64,000 nt of DNA. Origin: Clostridia bacterium. Its GTDB lineage: Bacteria > Bacillota > Clostridia > Oscillospirales > CAG-272. Made by a program: the position numbers and the translations under genes. Below the pieces are notes generated by a model. That model saw only the letters and a program-made list of their open reading frames with translations. It ran no database searches and was not told the origin of the DNA. The stretch is from positions 1-64,000 of the forward strand of contig JAFQOG010000017.1 in assembly GCA_017420755.1 (NCBI GenBank), written 5' to 3'. Below are positions 17,677 through 27,223 of the stretch, one piece after another; within the stretch, counting starts at the first letter, position 1, and each line of letters starts with the position of its first letter.

Positions 17677-19071
17677 TTAGAACTCGGCAGAGCCGGTTGT
17701 TCTTGGATAACTCTCAACGTCTCTAATATTAGCAACACCGGTGATATACATAATAAGTCTTTCAAAGCCGAGACCAAAGCCTGCGTGCTTAGTTCCACCG
17801 TACTTACGAAGCTCGAGGTACCACCAGTAGTCATCTTCGTTTAGGTTGAACTTTTCCATAGCCTTGAGTAAGTAATCAAGGCGCTCTTCTCTTTGAGAGC
17901 CACCAATAAGCTCGCCAACACCAGGAACAAGCATATCCATAGCGGCAACAGTCTTTCCGTCATCGTTTAGACGCATATAGAATGCCTTGATGTCTGCTGG
18001 GTAGTCGGTAACAAATACCGGCTTACCAAATACCTCCTCGGTAATATATCTTTCGTGCTCGGTTTGGAGATCGATACCCCACTTAACTGGGTATTCAAAG
18101 CTCTTACCGCTATTTTCAAGGATTTCAATAGCCTCAGTATAAGTTACGTGACCAAAATCGTTTGAAACAAGGTTGTTTAGACGGTCGAGCAAGGTTGTAT
18201 CAACAAATTTATTGAAGAACTCAAGCTCAGCCTTGCACTCTTGCATAACGTACTTAACAACGTATTTAATCATATCCTCAGCAAGACGCATATCATCAGC
18301 TAAGTCTGCAAATGCAATTTCAGGCTCCATCATCCAGAATTCTGCCGCGTGACGAGCTGTATTTGAACGCTCAGCACGGAAGGTTGGTCCGAAGGTATAA
18401 ACATTTGCAAATGCCATAGCATATGTTTCTGCACTCAATTGACCTGAAACGGTTAGGTTAACGCTCTTGCCAAAGAAGTCCTTTGAAAAGTCGATTTTTC
18501 CGTCCTCTGTTCTTGGCAAATTATCAAGGTCAAGTGTTGTTAGGCGGAACATCTCGCCTGCGCCCTCACAGTCTGAGCCTGTGATGATTGGTGTATGAAC
18601 ATACACGAAGTTTCTTTCGTTAAAGAACTTATGAATTGCAAAGGCAGCAACTGAACGAACTCTGAATACTGCGCTGAATAGGTTTGAGCGTGGACGAAGA
18701 TGCGCGATTGTACGAAGATATTCAAGAGTGTGTCTCTTCTTTTGAAGTGGGTAATCAGGGGTTGAAGCGCCCTCCACCTCTATATTCTTTGCTTTGATTT
18801 CAAATGGCTGCTTTGCCTCAGGGGTTAGTACAAGTGTACCATTTACGATAAGAGAAGCACCCACATTTTGCTTTGCAATCTCATTATAGTTATCAAGGAA
18901 TTCAGCCTCGAAAACTACTTGTAGATTCGTAAAATAGCTACCGTCGTTAAGCTCAATAAATCCGAATGCATTGCTTGAGCGAATTGTTCTTGCCCATCCG
19001 GCAACGGTAATTTCTTGATTTGCAAATTTTTCGGGGTTTAGAAATATTTCTTTTACAGTTGTTCTTACCAT
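17677..19071 (-). CDS. asnS: Asparagine--tRNA ligase
   Basis: 464 residues, normal for the enzyme. OB-fold anticodon-binding domain at the N-terminus ([24 protein letters not shown]), then the class II catalytic core: motif 2 in [20 protein letters not shown], motif 3 in [15 protein letters not shown]. The C-terminus ...RTTGSAEF is close to the canonical RxPGxxxF. It charges tRNA-Asn with asparagine in the cytoplasm. It has its own promoter and an ATG preceded by AGAGGG. Confidence 0.95.
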   Translation of the reverse strand: MVRTTVKEIFLNPEKFANQEITVAGWARTIRSSNAFGFIELNDGSYFTNLQVVFEAEFLDNYNEIAKQNVGASLIVNGTLVLTPEAKQPFEIKAKNIEVEGASTPDYPLQKKRHTLEYLRTIAHLRPRSNLFSAVFRVRSVAAFAIHKFFNERNFVYVHTPIITGSDCEGAGEMFRLTTLDLDNLPRTEDGKIDFSKDFFGKSVNLTVSGQLSAETYAMAFANVYTFGPTFRAERSNTARHAAEFWMMEPEIAFADLADDMRLAEDMIKYVVKYVMQECKAELEFFNKFVDTTLLDRLNNLVSNDFGHVTYTEAIEILENSGKSFEYPVKWGIDLQTEHERYITEEVFGKPVFVTDYPADIKAFYMRLNDDGKTVAAMDMLVPGVGELIGGSQREERLDYLLKAMEKFNLNEDDYWWYLELRKYGGTKHAGFGLGFERLIMYITGVANIRDVESYPRTTGSAEF

Positions 19072-19112
19072 TTTATGCCCTCTTTTTACTAATTAGTTAT
19101 AAAATATTTTTT

Positions 19113-19141
19113 ATTATAGCACTATAAATACAGTTTTACAA
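19113..19141 (-). promoter_or_regulatory. Sigma-A promoter of asnS
   Basis: Minus strand TTGTAA, 17 bp, TATAAT. No T-box leader is visible between it and the gene. Confidence 0.7.
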
Positions 19142-19151
19142 TACTTTTATA

Positions 19152-21533
19152 TTATTTTTTCCAAAATTCGATAACTTCTTTTAATAAATCCTTCGCGTTA
19201 TTTATGTATTTTATGTGCTTCCAGTGCTCTGGCAGAAGCTGATGGTACTCAGGAGTTGCAAAGCGGTCATCAACTAAAAATACAACACCCTTTTCGTCCT
19301 CACTTCTTATTACTCTACCAGCTGCTTGAAGCACCTTTATCATTCCGGGATAGGTATATGCATAAGCATATCCATTTTCACGGGTTTTGTCGTAATACTC
19401 TTTGATTATATTAAGCTCGCTTGAAATTGTAGGAAGACCAACACCAACTATTATTGCGCCAATAAGCCTTTCTCCCCTTAAATCAATTCCCTCAGAGAAG
19501 CTTCCACCAAGGACACAAAATCCGACCATTGTGCCTTCCTTTTTTTCGTCAAAAGAATCAAGAAATTCCTTTTTTGCTTTCTCGGACATACTCTTTTTTT
19601 GGTAGGTTACCTTGATTTTAGGATATTTCTTTTCAAAAATCTCCGCAACGGATGTAAGATACGCATATGATGGAAAGTATACAATATAATTTCCTTGCTT
19701 TCCTTCTATTGCTGCTCTTATTATATTGGCAATAGTTGATGCGCTTTTTTCTCGGTCCTCATACCTTGTGCTGACATTGTTCACGCCAACCAAGCAAAGC
19801 CTTTCCTTCTCGAAAGGAGATTTTAATGTTATAGTGCTTGATTTTGCACAGCCAAGAATATCTGAAAAATATTCAAGAGGCGTTAGGGTCGCTGAGAAAA
19901 GAATGGTAGAAACACCCTTTTTCATACAGCAATCAAGCATAAATGATGGGTCAAGGCACATAAGGCTGATTGAAACATCCTCACCGTGTGCCTCTACAAA
20001 GAATGTAAATCGCTTGTCGAATATATCCGCAACGGAAACAAACTTCTTCACATTCATAAAAAGCTTATGAAGCTCATCATCGTCATGATCGCGATTAAAA
20101 AGCTTTTTAATTCCCTTTATTAGTCTTACAAATGGCTCGGAAAAATCATCCTCAATTTGTGTGTTTATATAAAATCCGCAAGCTTCACCCTCTACTTCTC
20201 TTTTTTCAGCCATTGCAAGCTCATAATACATATCGAATCTATTTAGTATTTCAGCGAATGGCTCGCCAATAAATTTATCAGCCGAATAAATGCTTGCAAG
20301 ATTCAAAAGCTCTGAGCGAGATAGCGTTGCTGAGTACATTTCTCTGGCTCTGTCTGGTAGGTTATGTGCCTCATCAATTAAAAATATAAACTCGGCATCA
20401 CTTGGGCACTCAAAATATCTTCTAAAATATGCGTTTAAATCAAATAGATAGTTATAGTCACAAACGATAAGCTCGCACCACTCGGAAAGCTCAAGCGATA
20501 GCTCGTATGAGCAGACTGAATATTTTGCACTTATTTCGTCAATTATATCCTTCGTGTAGGTTCTATAATTTGTTAGAAGCTCTAAAAGTGCTTCGTTGAT
20601 TTTATCAAAATATGCTCGAGTAACATGACAATGCTTCGGCTCGCATTTGCGTCTTGCAAATGGTGGAAATGAAACACAGCATTTATCCTTTGATGAAATA
20701 TGGATTGAACGCAGATTTGGGATTTGATCACGCATTATGTCTATTGCGTTTAAGGCGGATAGGGCTGTTGTTGTTTTTCCCGTAAAATAAAATATTTTAT
20801 CCCCCTTGCCCTCTCCTAAGGATTTAAGCGCTGGGTATAGGGATGCAATTGTTTTTCCTGTGCCTGTTGGCGCCTCCGCCACAAGTCTTTTTCTTGTGTG
20901 TATCGCCTTAAAGGCTTCAACAATAAACTCCTTTTGTCCTTCTCTTGCGCCCTCCTTAAATGGGAAGCGTAGCTCCTTTAATTCGTCAACTGTTTGAAGA
21001 CTTCTTTGCTTTATAATTTTGAAAAAAGGGAGAGCCAAATTAATTGCTCTTTCAAAAACGCTAATAAGCTCTGGGCGTTCTATCACTCGAGAATATTCGC
21101 GCATCTCATCGCCACCCTCTTGATAAAATGTGACATTGGTTTTTACAGAGAGCTGCTTGAATTTTTCCATAATTATGTAAGCCGAAATCATAGCACTCTT
21201 TAATGAGATTTCAAGCTCACCATTTTCTAAGCCTTGAAGTCTATAAGGAACAGGCACGACCTTTTCAACCACATAGCCGTGCTTTTCGTCGTGTCTTACT
21301 GACTCTGGGTATGTATAAATTGTTATTTTAAGTCCGTCTATGATTGTAGTAAATGTATATGCGTCAACGATGTTTGGCTTTTTTGTATGAAGCTTATGTG
21401 TAACTAACGCACTGCCGTTTTTATTACCTGGGAGCATTCTTGATTCAATATTTCCACCGCGATAAACGAACTCTATTAAGTTAGTGGCGCTTATATAAAT
21501 CGCGTCTGTTTCTTTATCGTATACGCACTTCAT
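19152..21533 (-). CDS. DinG/Rad3-type ATP-dependent helicase with Fe-S cysteines
   Basis: 793 residues from an ATG with GGGAG upstream; a start 31 codons earlier would run through the opposing promoter. An N-terminal nuclease-like or accessory region (about 1-190) precedes Walker A (EAPTGTGKT). Cysteines in CCVSFPPFARRKCEPKHC and downstream fit the Fe-S domain of XPD-like helicases. DEAH is in LIDEAHNLPDRA, and motif VI is QAAGRVIRSEDEKG. Such enzymes unwind DNA 5' to 3' in repair. It is divergent from the zinc-ribbon gene, with only 78 bp between. Confidence 0.85.
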   Translation of the reverse strand: MKCVYDKETDAIYISATNLIEFVYRGGNIESRMLPGNKNGSALVTHKLHTKKPNIVDAYTFTTIIDGLKITIYTYPESVRHDEKHGYVVEKVVPVPYRLQGLENGELEISLKSAMISAYIIMEKFKQLSVKTNVTFYQEGGDEMREYSRVIERPELISVFERAINLALPFFKIIKQRSLQTVDELKELRFPFKEGAREGQKEFIVEAFKAIHTRKRLVAEAPTGTGKTIASLYPALKSLGEGKGDKIFYFTGKTTTALSALNAIDIMRDQIPNLRSIHISSKDKCCVSFPPFARRKCEPKHCHVTRAYFDKINEALLELLTNYRTYTKDIIDEISAKYSVCSYELSLELSEWCELIVCDYNYLFDLNAYFRRYFECPSDAEFIFLIDEAHNLPDRAREMYSATLSRSELLNLASIYSADKFIGEPFAEILNRFDMYYELAMAEKREVEGEACGFYINTQIEDDFSEPFVRLIKGIKKLFNRDHDDDELHKLFMNVKKFVSVADIFDKRFTFFVEAHGEDVSISLMCLDPSFMLDCCMKKGVSTILFSATLTPLEYFSDILGCAKSSTITLKSPFEKERLCLVGVNNVSTRYEDREKSASTIANIIRAAIEGKQGNYIVYFPSYAYLTSVAEIFEKKYPKIKVTYQKKSMSEKAKKEFLDSFDEKKEGTMVGFCVLGGSFSEGIDLRGERLIGAIIVGVGLPTISSELNIIKEYYDKTRENGYAYAYTYPGMIKVLQAAGRVIRSEDEKGVVFLVDDRFATPEYHQLLPEHWKHIKYINNAKDLLKEVIEFWKK

Positions 21534-21550
21534 TTTATCACTCCCATCCG

Positions 21551-21579
21551 TTGACTTTTGTCGAATTTTATTGTATAAT
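21551..21579 (+). promoter_or_regulatory. Sigma-A promoter of the zinc-ribbon gene
   Basis: TTGACT (21551-21556), 17 bp, TATAAT (21574-21579). Confidence 0.75.
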
Positions 21580-21611
21580 TGTTTTGTAAATTTTAAGATA
21601 CGAGGTGTTTT

Positions 21612-22244
21612 ATGATACTTGACCAAAAGAAAACAACTCTTGCATATAGATGCCCTGCCTGTGGTGGTGTGCCAACGAGTATGGTTGGTGCCTTTTCACT
21701 TAGTGGAAATCTATTTAAGCTAAAATGCACGTGTGGCGAAAGCCATCTCACAGTTGAAAAAACTCTTGAGGATAAGATTCGACTAACCGTGCCTTGTCTT
21801 GTTTGCCCTGCCCCTCACACCTATTTACTATCTAAAAACGTATTCTTTGGCAGTGATATATTTGTAATCCCCTGCTCCGTTTGTGGCATTGATATTTGCT
21901 TCATTGGTAAAGAAAATGAGGTTTCAGGTGCTGTTAAGCGCTCAAATGATGAAATAATCAAGCTCTTGGGTGACGCATCTATTGAGCAATTAAAATCTAA
22001 AAAGGATTCCGATTTTACCGACCCTATGCTTTTTGACGTTATTACTTATGTCATCAGTGATTTATATGAGGAGGGCAAAATCTACTGCAACTGCAAGGAC
22101 GGATGTGGTGAATACACATCTGAAATTCTTGATTCCTCAGTTGAAGTGAAATGCAAAAAATGTGGAGCTAAGGCTGTTATCCCCGTTGGCTCAACTCAAG
22201 GCGCACAGGATTTTTTGGAGGCTAACGAATTAATGCTTAAATAA
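21612..22244 (+). CDS. Uncharacterised protein with several zinc-ribbon cysteine pairs
   Basis: 210 residues with at least four Cys clusters: YRCPACGG at 13-20, KCTCGE at 38, VPCLVCPAP at 60, PCSVCG at 87, and near the C-terminus CNCKDGCG and VKCKKCGAKAVIPVG. The arrangement suggests two or three metal-binding ribbons separated by a helical part (SNDEIIKLLGDASIEQL). I do not recognise the family; a CpXC-like relationship is possible. Soluble, no signal. Good promoter and GAGGTG ribosome binding site. Confidence 0.7.
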   Translation: MILDQKKTTLAYRCPACGGVPTSMVGAFSLSGNLFKLKCTCGESHLTVEKTLEDKIRLTVPCLVCPAPHTYLLSKNVFFGSDIFVIPCSVCGIDICFIGKENEVSGAVKRSNDEIIKLLGDASIEQLKSKKDSDFTDPMLFDVITYVISDLYEEGKIYCNCKDGCGEYTSEILDSSVEVKCKKCGAKAVIPVGSTQGAQDFLEANELMLK

Positions 22245-22255
22245 TATTTTTCGGT

Positions 22256-22284
22256 AACCTTTGCGCTTTTTCGACATAGTATTA
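22256..22284 (+). promoter_or_regulatory. Possible sporulation-type (sigma-K/E-like) promoter
   Basis: AC about 16 nt ahead of CATAGTATTA resembles the sigma-K pattern AC-N16-CATAnnnTA. It lies 60 bp before the small Cys-rich peptide gene. Weak pattern match only. Confidence 0.25.
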
Positions 22285-22333
22285 TAACAGAGGGGCACAA
22301 AAGCCACTCAATTTAAGTAAAGGAACTTCATAT

Positions 22334-22441
22334 ATGGAGCGTTGTAATACTATGAATAACTGTCTTTGCAATCTCTTTGATAACGACATTGTTTGGATAA
22401 TCGTTTTAGCGGTTATTGTTCTTTGTTGTTGCTGTCATTAA
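22334..22441 (+). CDS. Very small Cys-rich membrane peptide
   Basis: 35 codons: MERCNTMNNCLCNLFDNDI, then a hydrophobic stretch WIIVLAVIVL ending in CCCCH and TAA. An AAAGGA site sits nine bases before the ATG; a second in-frame ATG follows at 22352. Short peptides of this design (polar Cys/Asn head, one TM helix, terminal Cys run) occur widely in clostridia, some in spore coats, but are often missed by gene finders. Function unknown; a spore role is only suggested by the possible sigma-K-like promoter. Confidence 0.6.
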   Translation: MERCNTMNNCLCNLFDNDIVWIIVLAVIVLCCCCH

Positions 22442-22483
22442 TTAGACATCGCTACTTGGTAAATACCATTAGCACTTAATTTT

Positions 22484-22518
22484 TAAAAAACCCACAAGCT
22501 TGCGTTTGTGGGTTTTTT
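22484..22518. terminator. Bidirectional terminator
   Basis: AAAAAACCCACAAGC, TTGC loop, GTTTGTGGGTTTTTT between the peptide gene and the ispH-rpsA gene. Confidence 0.85.
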
Positions 22519-22526
22519 GTTTTCAA

Positions 22527-24581
22527 TTATTCTTCAGTTGCCTCGGCAGCTGCTTCTTCTGCTACTGCTTCTTCAGCTGTTTCCTCTGCAGCCTCTACAG
22601 CTACTTCCTCTACAGGCTCTGCCTCAGGAAGCAAAGCTCTTGCTGAAAGTGAAACCTTCTTCTTTTCGTCGTCAATGCCAACGATTTTAACCTCAATGGT
22701 TTCTCCAACCTTTAAAATCTCTGCAACAGAATCGATTTTCTTGTCAGCGATTTGGCTGATGTGGATAAGACCATCAACACCAGGAACAACCTGTGCAAAA
22801 GCACCGAATGTGGTAACACCAACAATCTTAACCTCACAAACGTCGCCCTCTTGATATTTTGATTTGAAGATATTCCAAGGATTCTCGTCATCAGTCTTGT
22901 GACCGAGAGAAATCTTGCCATTTTCCTTATCAACTGATTTTACAAATACCTTAATCTTGTCGCCAACGCTTACAACCTCGCTTGGATTCTTAATTCTCTT
23001 CCAAGAAAGCTCTGTAATATGTACAAGGCCATCAACAGCACCAAGGTCAACAAATGCACCGTATGATGCGATGGACTTAACAGTTCCTTCAAATACCATA
23101 CCTTCTTCGATTGAAGCCCAGAATGCTTCCTTTTCAGCCTTCTTCTTTTCTCTTAGAATTGCCTTAATTGAAGCGATTGCCTTCTTCTTGTCGTCCTTAA
23201 TTTCAACAACCTTAACCTCTTGTGTTGTGCCAACAAGAGCGCTCATATCGCCGTCCTTTGCAACACCTGTCATTGAAGCAGGAATAAATACTCTAACATC
23301 ATCAATAAGAGCAACTAAGCCACCCTTTGTAGCCTCAGTGATTTTTGCATTAACTGTTTCACCACTTGCTTGATATTCAACAATCTTTGACCAGTTTTTA
23401 ACAACGTCAACCTTTTTCTTTGAAAGGATTGCAATGCCGTCTCTGTCGCTAACGCTGATAACAGATGCTTCAATTTCATCACCAATTTTGAAAAGGTCGG
23501 CGAGTTTTACATCGTTTGAATCAGTAATTTGATCTCTTGTTACAACACCTGTAACCTTTGCACCGAGGTCAAGTCTGATTTCGTTTTCAGAAATTGACAT
23601 TACTGTGCCTTTAACCGTTGCTCCTGTGTATATTTTCACCTTTGCCCCATTCTCGCACTCCAATGCAAAAAGTTCTGCAAAGCTTGCTTCTTTTACTTCG
23701 CTCATTGTTTCTTTTACCTCCTTGATTAAACTGTCGGGCGTTGATGCACCTGCAGTTATTCCTATGTATTTAGCATCACCGATCTTTTCAAGATCAATGT
23801 CGTTGCTCGTTTGAATCCAAAATGTTTTGTCGCAATATGTTTTGCAAACCTGTACGAGCTTTGAGGTATTTGAGCTCTCTCTTCCGCCTATGACAAGCAT
23901 AGCATCTGATTTTTTCGAAAGCTCCTCTGCCTCCCTTTGTCTTGTTTCGGTAACACTACATATTGTATCAAAAATTTTCACATTTGTACAGTAGTTTTTG
24001 AGAATTTTTTGACATTTTTCCCAAAGTGACAGCTTTAAAGTGGTTTGAGCCGACATATTTATAGCTTTTTCGACTTTATTTGACTTCAAATAGTCTTCAA
24101 GCTCAATATCGCTGGCAAAAACATGACACTCACCACTGACATTGCTAACTATTGATTTTACCTCCGGATGCTCCCTTTGACCAATTACAAAAAAGATTTC
24201 ATTCTCACTTGAATTTTTCTTTGCAATTTCATGTATTTTCTTGACATACGGGCAGGTTAAATCAACTATTTTTAAGCTCGGTGCTTCTTTTTTTATTGCC
24301 TCAAGCTTTTCTTCGACGTGCCTTTCAATGCCGTGCGTTCTTATTACAATAGTTACAAAAACGCCTTTTTTTGCCTTGTCAAGCACGCTTTCAATGTTAG
24401 AATCCGTTAATTCAACTACTCCCTTTTCACTAAGAAATTTATTATATTCCTCATTGTGGATTAGCTTTCCTTGTGTGCAAATAATTTCGTTTTCCCTTTT
24501 TTCGTCGATTAGCTTTTCAACGGTATCGGTTGCACGTCGCACGCCGAAGCAAAATCCGGCATTTTTTGCCACCGTTATCAT
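22527..24581 (-). CDS. ispH: Bifunctional HMBPP reductase (IspH) / ribosomal protein S1 fusion
   Basis: 684 residues. About 1-285 is IspH, the last enzyme of the MEP isoprenoid pathway: iron-sulfur ligands in NAGFCFGVRRA, DLTCPYVKK and TICSVTETRQ, plus the substrate Glu in GQREHPEV. Residues about 305-650 hold four S1 RNA-binding repeats, clearest in GTVKSIASYGAFVDLGAVDG and VKIVGVTTFGAFAQVVPGVD, followed by an Ala/Glu-rich acidic tail. This fusion is known from clostridia. The S1 part probably serves as the ribosomal S1-like protein for mRNA binding. Last gene of the operon starting at 28822; overlaps plsC by four bases. Confidence 0.94.
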   Translation of the reverse strand: MITVAKNAGFCFGVRRATDTVEKLIDEKRENEIICTQGKLIHNEEYNKFLSEKGVVELTDSNIESVLDKAKKGVFVTIVIRTHGIERHVEEKLEAIKKEAPSLKIVDLTCPYVKKIHEIAKKNSSENEIFFVIGQREHPEVKSIVSNVSGECHVFASDIELEDYLKSNKVEKAINMSAQTTLKLSLWEKCQKILKNYCTNVKIFDTICSVTETRQREAEELSKKSDAMLVIGGRESSNTSKLVQVCKTYCDKTFWIQTSNDIDLEKIGDAKYIGITAGASTPDSLIKEVKETMSEVKEASFAELFALECENGAKVKIYTGATVKGTVMSISENEIRLDLGAKVTGVVTRDQITDSNDVKLADLFKIGDEIEASVISVSDRDGIAILSKKKVDVVKNWSKIVEYQASGETVNAKITEATKGGLVALIDDVRVFIPASMTGVAKDGDMSALVGTTQEVKVVEIKDDKKKAIASIKAILREKKKAEKEAFWASIEEGMVFEGTVKSIASYGAFVDLGAVDGLVHITELSWKRIKNPSEVVSVGDKIKVFVKSVDKENGKISLGHKTDDENPWNIFKSKYQEGDVCEVKIVGVTTFGAFAQVVPGVDGLIHISQIADKKIDSVAEILKVGETIEVKIVGIDDEKKKVSLSARALLPEAEPVEEVAVEAAEETAEEAVAEEAAAEATEE

Positions 24582-25273
24582 TTCTTTTCTATCCTTCTCT
24601 TTGCTTCTTTTTTGGCAAGCTTTGCTCTATACTTTTGAGCCTTTTTCTCTTTTAATGGCTTTCTTTCGATTTCATTATTCATTTGACAAATTTTTTCGTA
24701 AACCATATCGGATATTGCCTTATATTTGTCCTTGCCATGCAAATCGGGAAATTCAAGCTTTTCTGGTGGTATAAATTCACCAACGACGAATTCGGTTTTT
24801 CTAAATATTGACACCTTGTTTCTTTTTGTTCTTATACAAACAGGCAAAATTCCAACGCCTGCGCGCGCAGCAATCATACCAACACCCTCCTTTGCGCCTA
24901 TCTCCCTTGGGTCAAGATATGGACATCTTGTGCCTTGTGGGAAAACGCAAATGCATCCGTTGTTTTTCAAGGTATCAATTGATTTTCTTATAGCGCTGAT
25001 ATCTCCAGCACCACGGTCAACAGAATAAGCACCCATGCCCTTTGCAAACGGGCCGAGAATCGGAGTTTTGAAAACCTCTTTTTTTGCCATAAAGTGAATT
25101 TGTGGCTTTAGGTATATAACCGTTGGTACAACGTCAAAAACGTGTGTGTGATTTGCGCAAACTATAAATGGTGCTTCAGTTGGAGCGTTCTCTAAATTGA
25201 CAGGCTTTATACGATATACAATTCTAAACATCCAACCAAATGTTGTTTTTATAAACCTATAAAATTTACTCAT
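24578..25273 (-). CDS. plsC: 1-acyl-sn-glycerol-3-phosphate acyltransferase
   Basis: 231 residues. NHTHVFD provides the HX4D catalytic pair, FPQGTR the acceptor motif and VGILPVCI the downstream strand. An N-terminal amphipathic stretch (FYRFIKTTFGWMFRIVYRI) should sit on the membrane. It makes phosphatidate from lysophosphatidate. The C-terminus is very Lys/Arg-rich (KKAQKYRAKLAKKEAKRR). Four-base overlaps with cmk and ispH-rpsA show tight translational coupling in a gene order common among clostridia. Confidence 0.9.
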   Translation of the reverse strand: MSKFYRFIKTTFGWMFRIVYRIKPVNLENAPTEAPFIVCANHTHVFDVVPTVIYLKPQIHFMAKKEVFKTPILGPFAKGMGAYSVDRGAGDISAIRKSIDTLKNNGCICVFPQGTRCPYLDPREIGAKEGVGMIAARAGVGILPVCIRTKRNKVSIFRKTEFVVGEFIPPEKLEFPDLHGKDKYKAISDMVYEKICQMNNEIERKPLKEKKAQKYRAKLAKKEAKRRIEKK

Positions 25274-25935
25274 AATTCAACCTTTGATTTAATGATATTG
25301 ATAACAGCCTCAACTGTGCCATCTATATCAAGATTTGAATTATCAAGCATAACAGCATCATCAGCTGGAATAGCAGGAGCTGTTTTTCTTGTTGAGTCGT
25401 TATGGTCTCTTAATTTAATATCGGCGAGCACGCCTTCAAGAGTACATTCCTCGCCCTTGGCAATAAGCTCCTTATATCTTCTTTCTGCTCTTGCCTCGGC
25501 TGACGCAAACATAAAGATTTTAACCTCTGCATCTGGCAAAATAACGGTGCCAATATCTCGTCCATCCATAACAACGCTATTTTCCCTTGCAATTTTTCTT
25601 TGAGTTTCCAAAAGGAACGCTCTAACCTCGGGAATTGCAGAAACACGAGATGCGTACATTGCAATTTCACCTGTTCTTATTGTTTCTCCCACGTTTACAC
25701 CATTTAGAGTCACAATTTGCTCACCATTTATAAACTCCATACCGAGGTTTATTTCTGGTAATAATGAGATTACCTTTTCTTCATCATCCTTACTAACGCC
25801 TTGGTTTTTAACATAAAGACCGACTGTTCGATATAATGCCCCTGTATCTACATATATAATTCCTAATTTTTTTGCCAAAGCCTTAGCGACAGTGCTTTTG
25901 CCTGCTCCGCTTGGTCCATCAAGTGCTATTTTCAT
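25270..25935 (-). CDS. cmk: Cytidylate kinase
   Basis: 221 residues from the ATG at 25935 with GGAGG six bases upstream; an in-frame TTG four codons earlier coincides with that site and is unlikely. P-loop GPSGAGKST at the N-terminus, YVDTGALYR, VVMDGRDIGTVILPDA and KLRDHNDSTRKTAPA are diagnostic. It phosphorylates CMP and dCMP for nucleotide recycling. Overlaps plsC by four bases. Confidence 0.94.
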   Translation of the reverse strand: MKIALDGPSGAGKSTVAKALAKKLGIIYVDTGALYRTVGLYVKNQGVSKDDEEKVISLLPEINLGMEFINGEQIVTLNGVNVGETIRTGEIAMYASRVSAIPEVRAFLLETQRKIARENSVVMDGRDIGTVILPDAEVKIFMFASAEARAERRYKELIAKGEECTLEGVLADIKLRDHNDSTRKTAPAIPADDAVMLDNSNLDIDGTVEAVINIIKSKVEL

Positions 25936-25953
25936 TTTTTCCTCCAAAATAAT

Positions 25954-27198
25954 TTAGTCCGCCCAAGCACTGTGTGTGCCTGCAAGCGCGCCGGTTGAAA
26001 ATGCGATTTGTAAATTGTATCCGCCTGTGTAGGCATCAACATCTATAACCTCTCCCGCAAAATAAAGCCCTTTTATTTTTTTCGACTCCATTGTTGAGGG
26101 GTTGATTTCGTTCGTTTTGATTCCGCCTTGGGTAACAATTGCCTCATTCAAGGGACGAAATCCCTTTATTTCAAGCGTTAAGGACTTTAATACATCAACG
26201 AGCGAAGCCCTTTGCTCCTTTGTGATAGCATTCACCTTAGTTTCAGGAGATATGCCACTTTTTTTAATCATAAATGGTATTATTTTAGATGGCAAAAGCC
26301 CTCCGAGTGCGTTTTGAAAATCCTTGTTTAAAGCCTTTTTAAAATCGCTTAGTACCCTTGTATCAAGCGTTTGCTTATCAAGCGCCGGCTTGAAATCAAT
26401 AAGGGCTGAGTATTTGCCACTATATATTTTTTGCATATGGCAGGATGCAGAAAGAGTGAGCGGTCCGCTTATACCAAAATGGGTAAAAAGCATCTCTCCT
26501 AATTCCTCAAAAACAATCTTGCCGTTTTCGTTGTTTCTAATTTTCAGAACTACATTTTTTAAGGAAACACCCATTATTTCCTTTACACTCTCTTTAGTTT
26601 CAAGCGGTACAAGAGATGGAACAAGAGGTGTTATTTCGTGTCCGAGCGCTTTTGCAAATCTAAAGCCGTCACCATCCGAGCCAGTGCCCGTATAGGATGC
26701 GCCTCCTGTTGCTAATATAACTGCATCAAAGCTATATTCTTTACGCGAGGTTTTTAAGCCCTTGGTTGCACCATCGCTGACCACTATTTCAGTTACCTTT
26801 TCGTTTTTTACAGTAACGCCATAATCAAGCAGTGTTCTTTTTAATGCATTTACAATATCCCATGCCTTATCGGACTCGGGGAAAACGCGTCTGCCACGCT
26901 CGGTCTTTAGTGGCACCCCTGCATTTTCAAAAAATGCTTTTGTGTCCGATGTTGAAAAATTATTTATTGATGCATATAAAAACTTTGGATTTGATATTAC
27001 ATTCTTTAAAAATTCGCCATTATCGCAATCGTTTGTCACGTTGCATCTGCCCTTGCCAGTTATTGCCAGCTTTTTGCCAAGACGGTCATTTTTTTCGAAA
27101 AGAGTCACCCTTGCACCATTTAAAGACGCGTATATTGCGCCCATCATGCCAGCAGGTCCGCCGCCAATAATAGCTATTTCTCTTTGTCCGTCTTGCAT
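25954..27198 (-). CDS. HI0933/BaiN-family FAD-dependent oxidoreductase
   Basis: 414 residues. Dinucleotide-binding GGGPAGMMGAIYAS at 13-26, then the family signature RLGKKLAITGKGRCNVTND, an insert domain in the middle and a C-terminal FAD loop (KGLYFAGEVIDVDAYTGGYN, AFSTG). Members are flavoproteins; a Clostridium homologue (BaiN) has been linked to bile-acid reduction, but most are uncharacterised and occur beside cmk in this order. Likely cytoplasmic. Eighteen bases upstream of cmk, in the same operon. Confidence 0.9.
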   Translation of the reverse strand: MQDGQREIAIIGGGPAGMMGAIYASLNGARVTLFEKNDRLGKKLAITGKGRCNVTNDCDNGEFLKNVISNPKFLYASINNFSTSDTKAFFENAGVPLKTERGRRVFPESDKAWDIVNALKRTLLDYGVTVKNEKVTEIVVSDGATKGLKTSRKEYSFDAVILATGGASYTGTGSDGDGFRFAKALGHEITPLVPSLVPLETKESVKEIMGVSLKNVVLKIRNNENGKIVFEELGEMLFTHFGISGPLTLSASCHMQKIYSGKYSALIDFKPALDKQTLDTRVLSDFKKALNKDFQNALGGLLPSKIIPFMIKKSGISPETKVNAITKEQRASLVDVLKSLTLEIKGFRPLNEAIVTQGGIKTNEINPSTMESKKIKGLYFAGEVIDVDAYTGGYNLQIAFSTGALAGTHSAWAD

Positions 27199-27223
27199 TG
27201 GGGGTATCTCCTTTCGTTTTTAT

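Noticed and set aside
17677..19141. T-box leader for asnS
   Set aside because: The promoter is only about 40 bp from the start codon; no room for a T-box.
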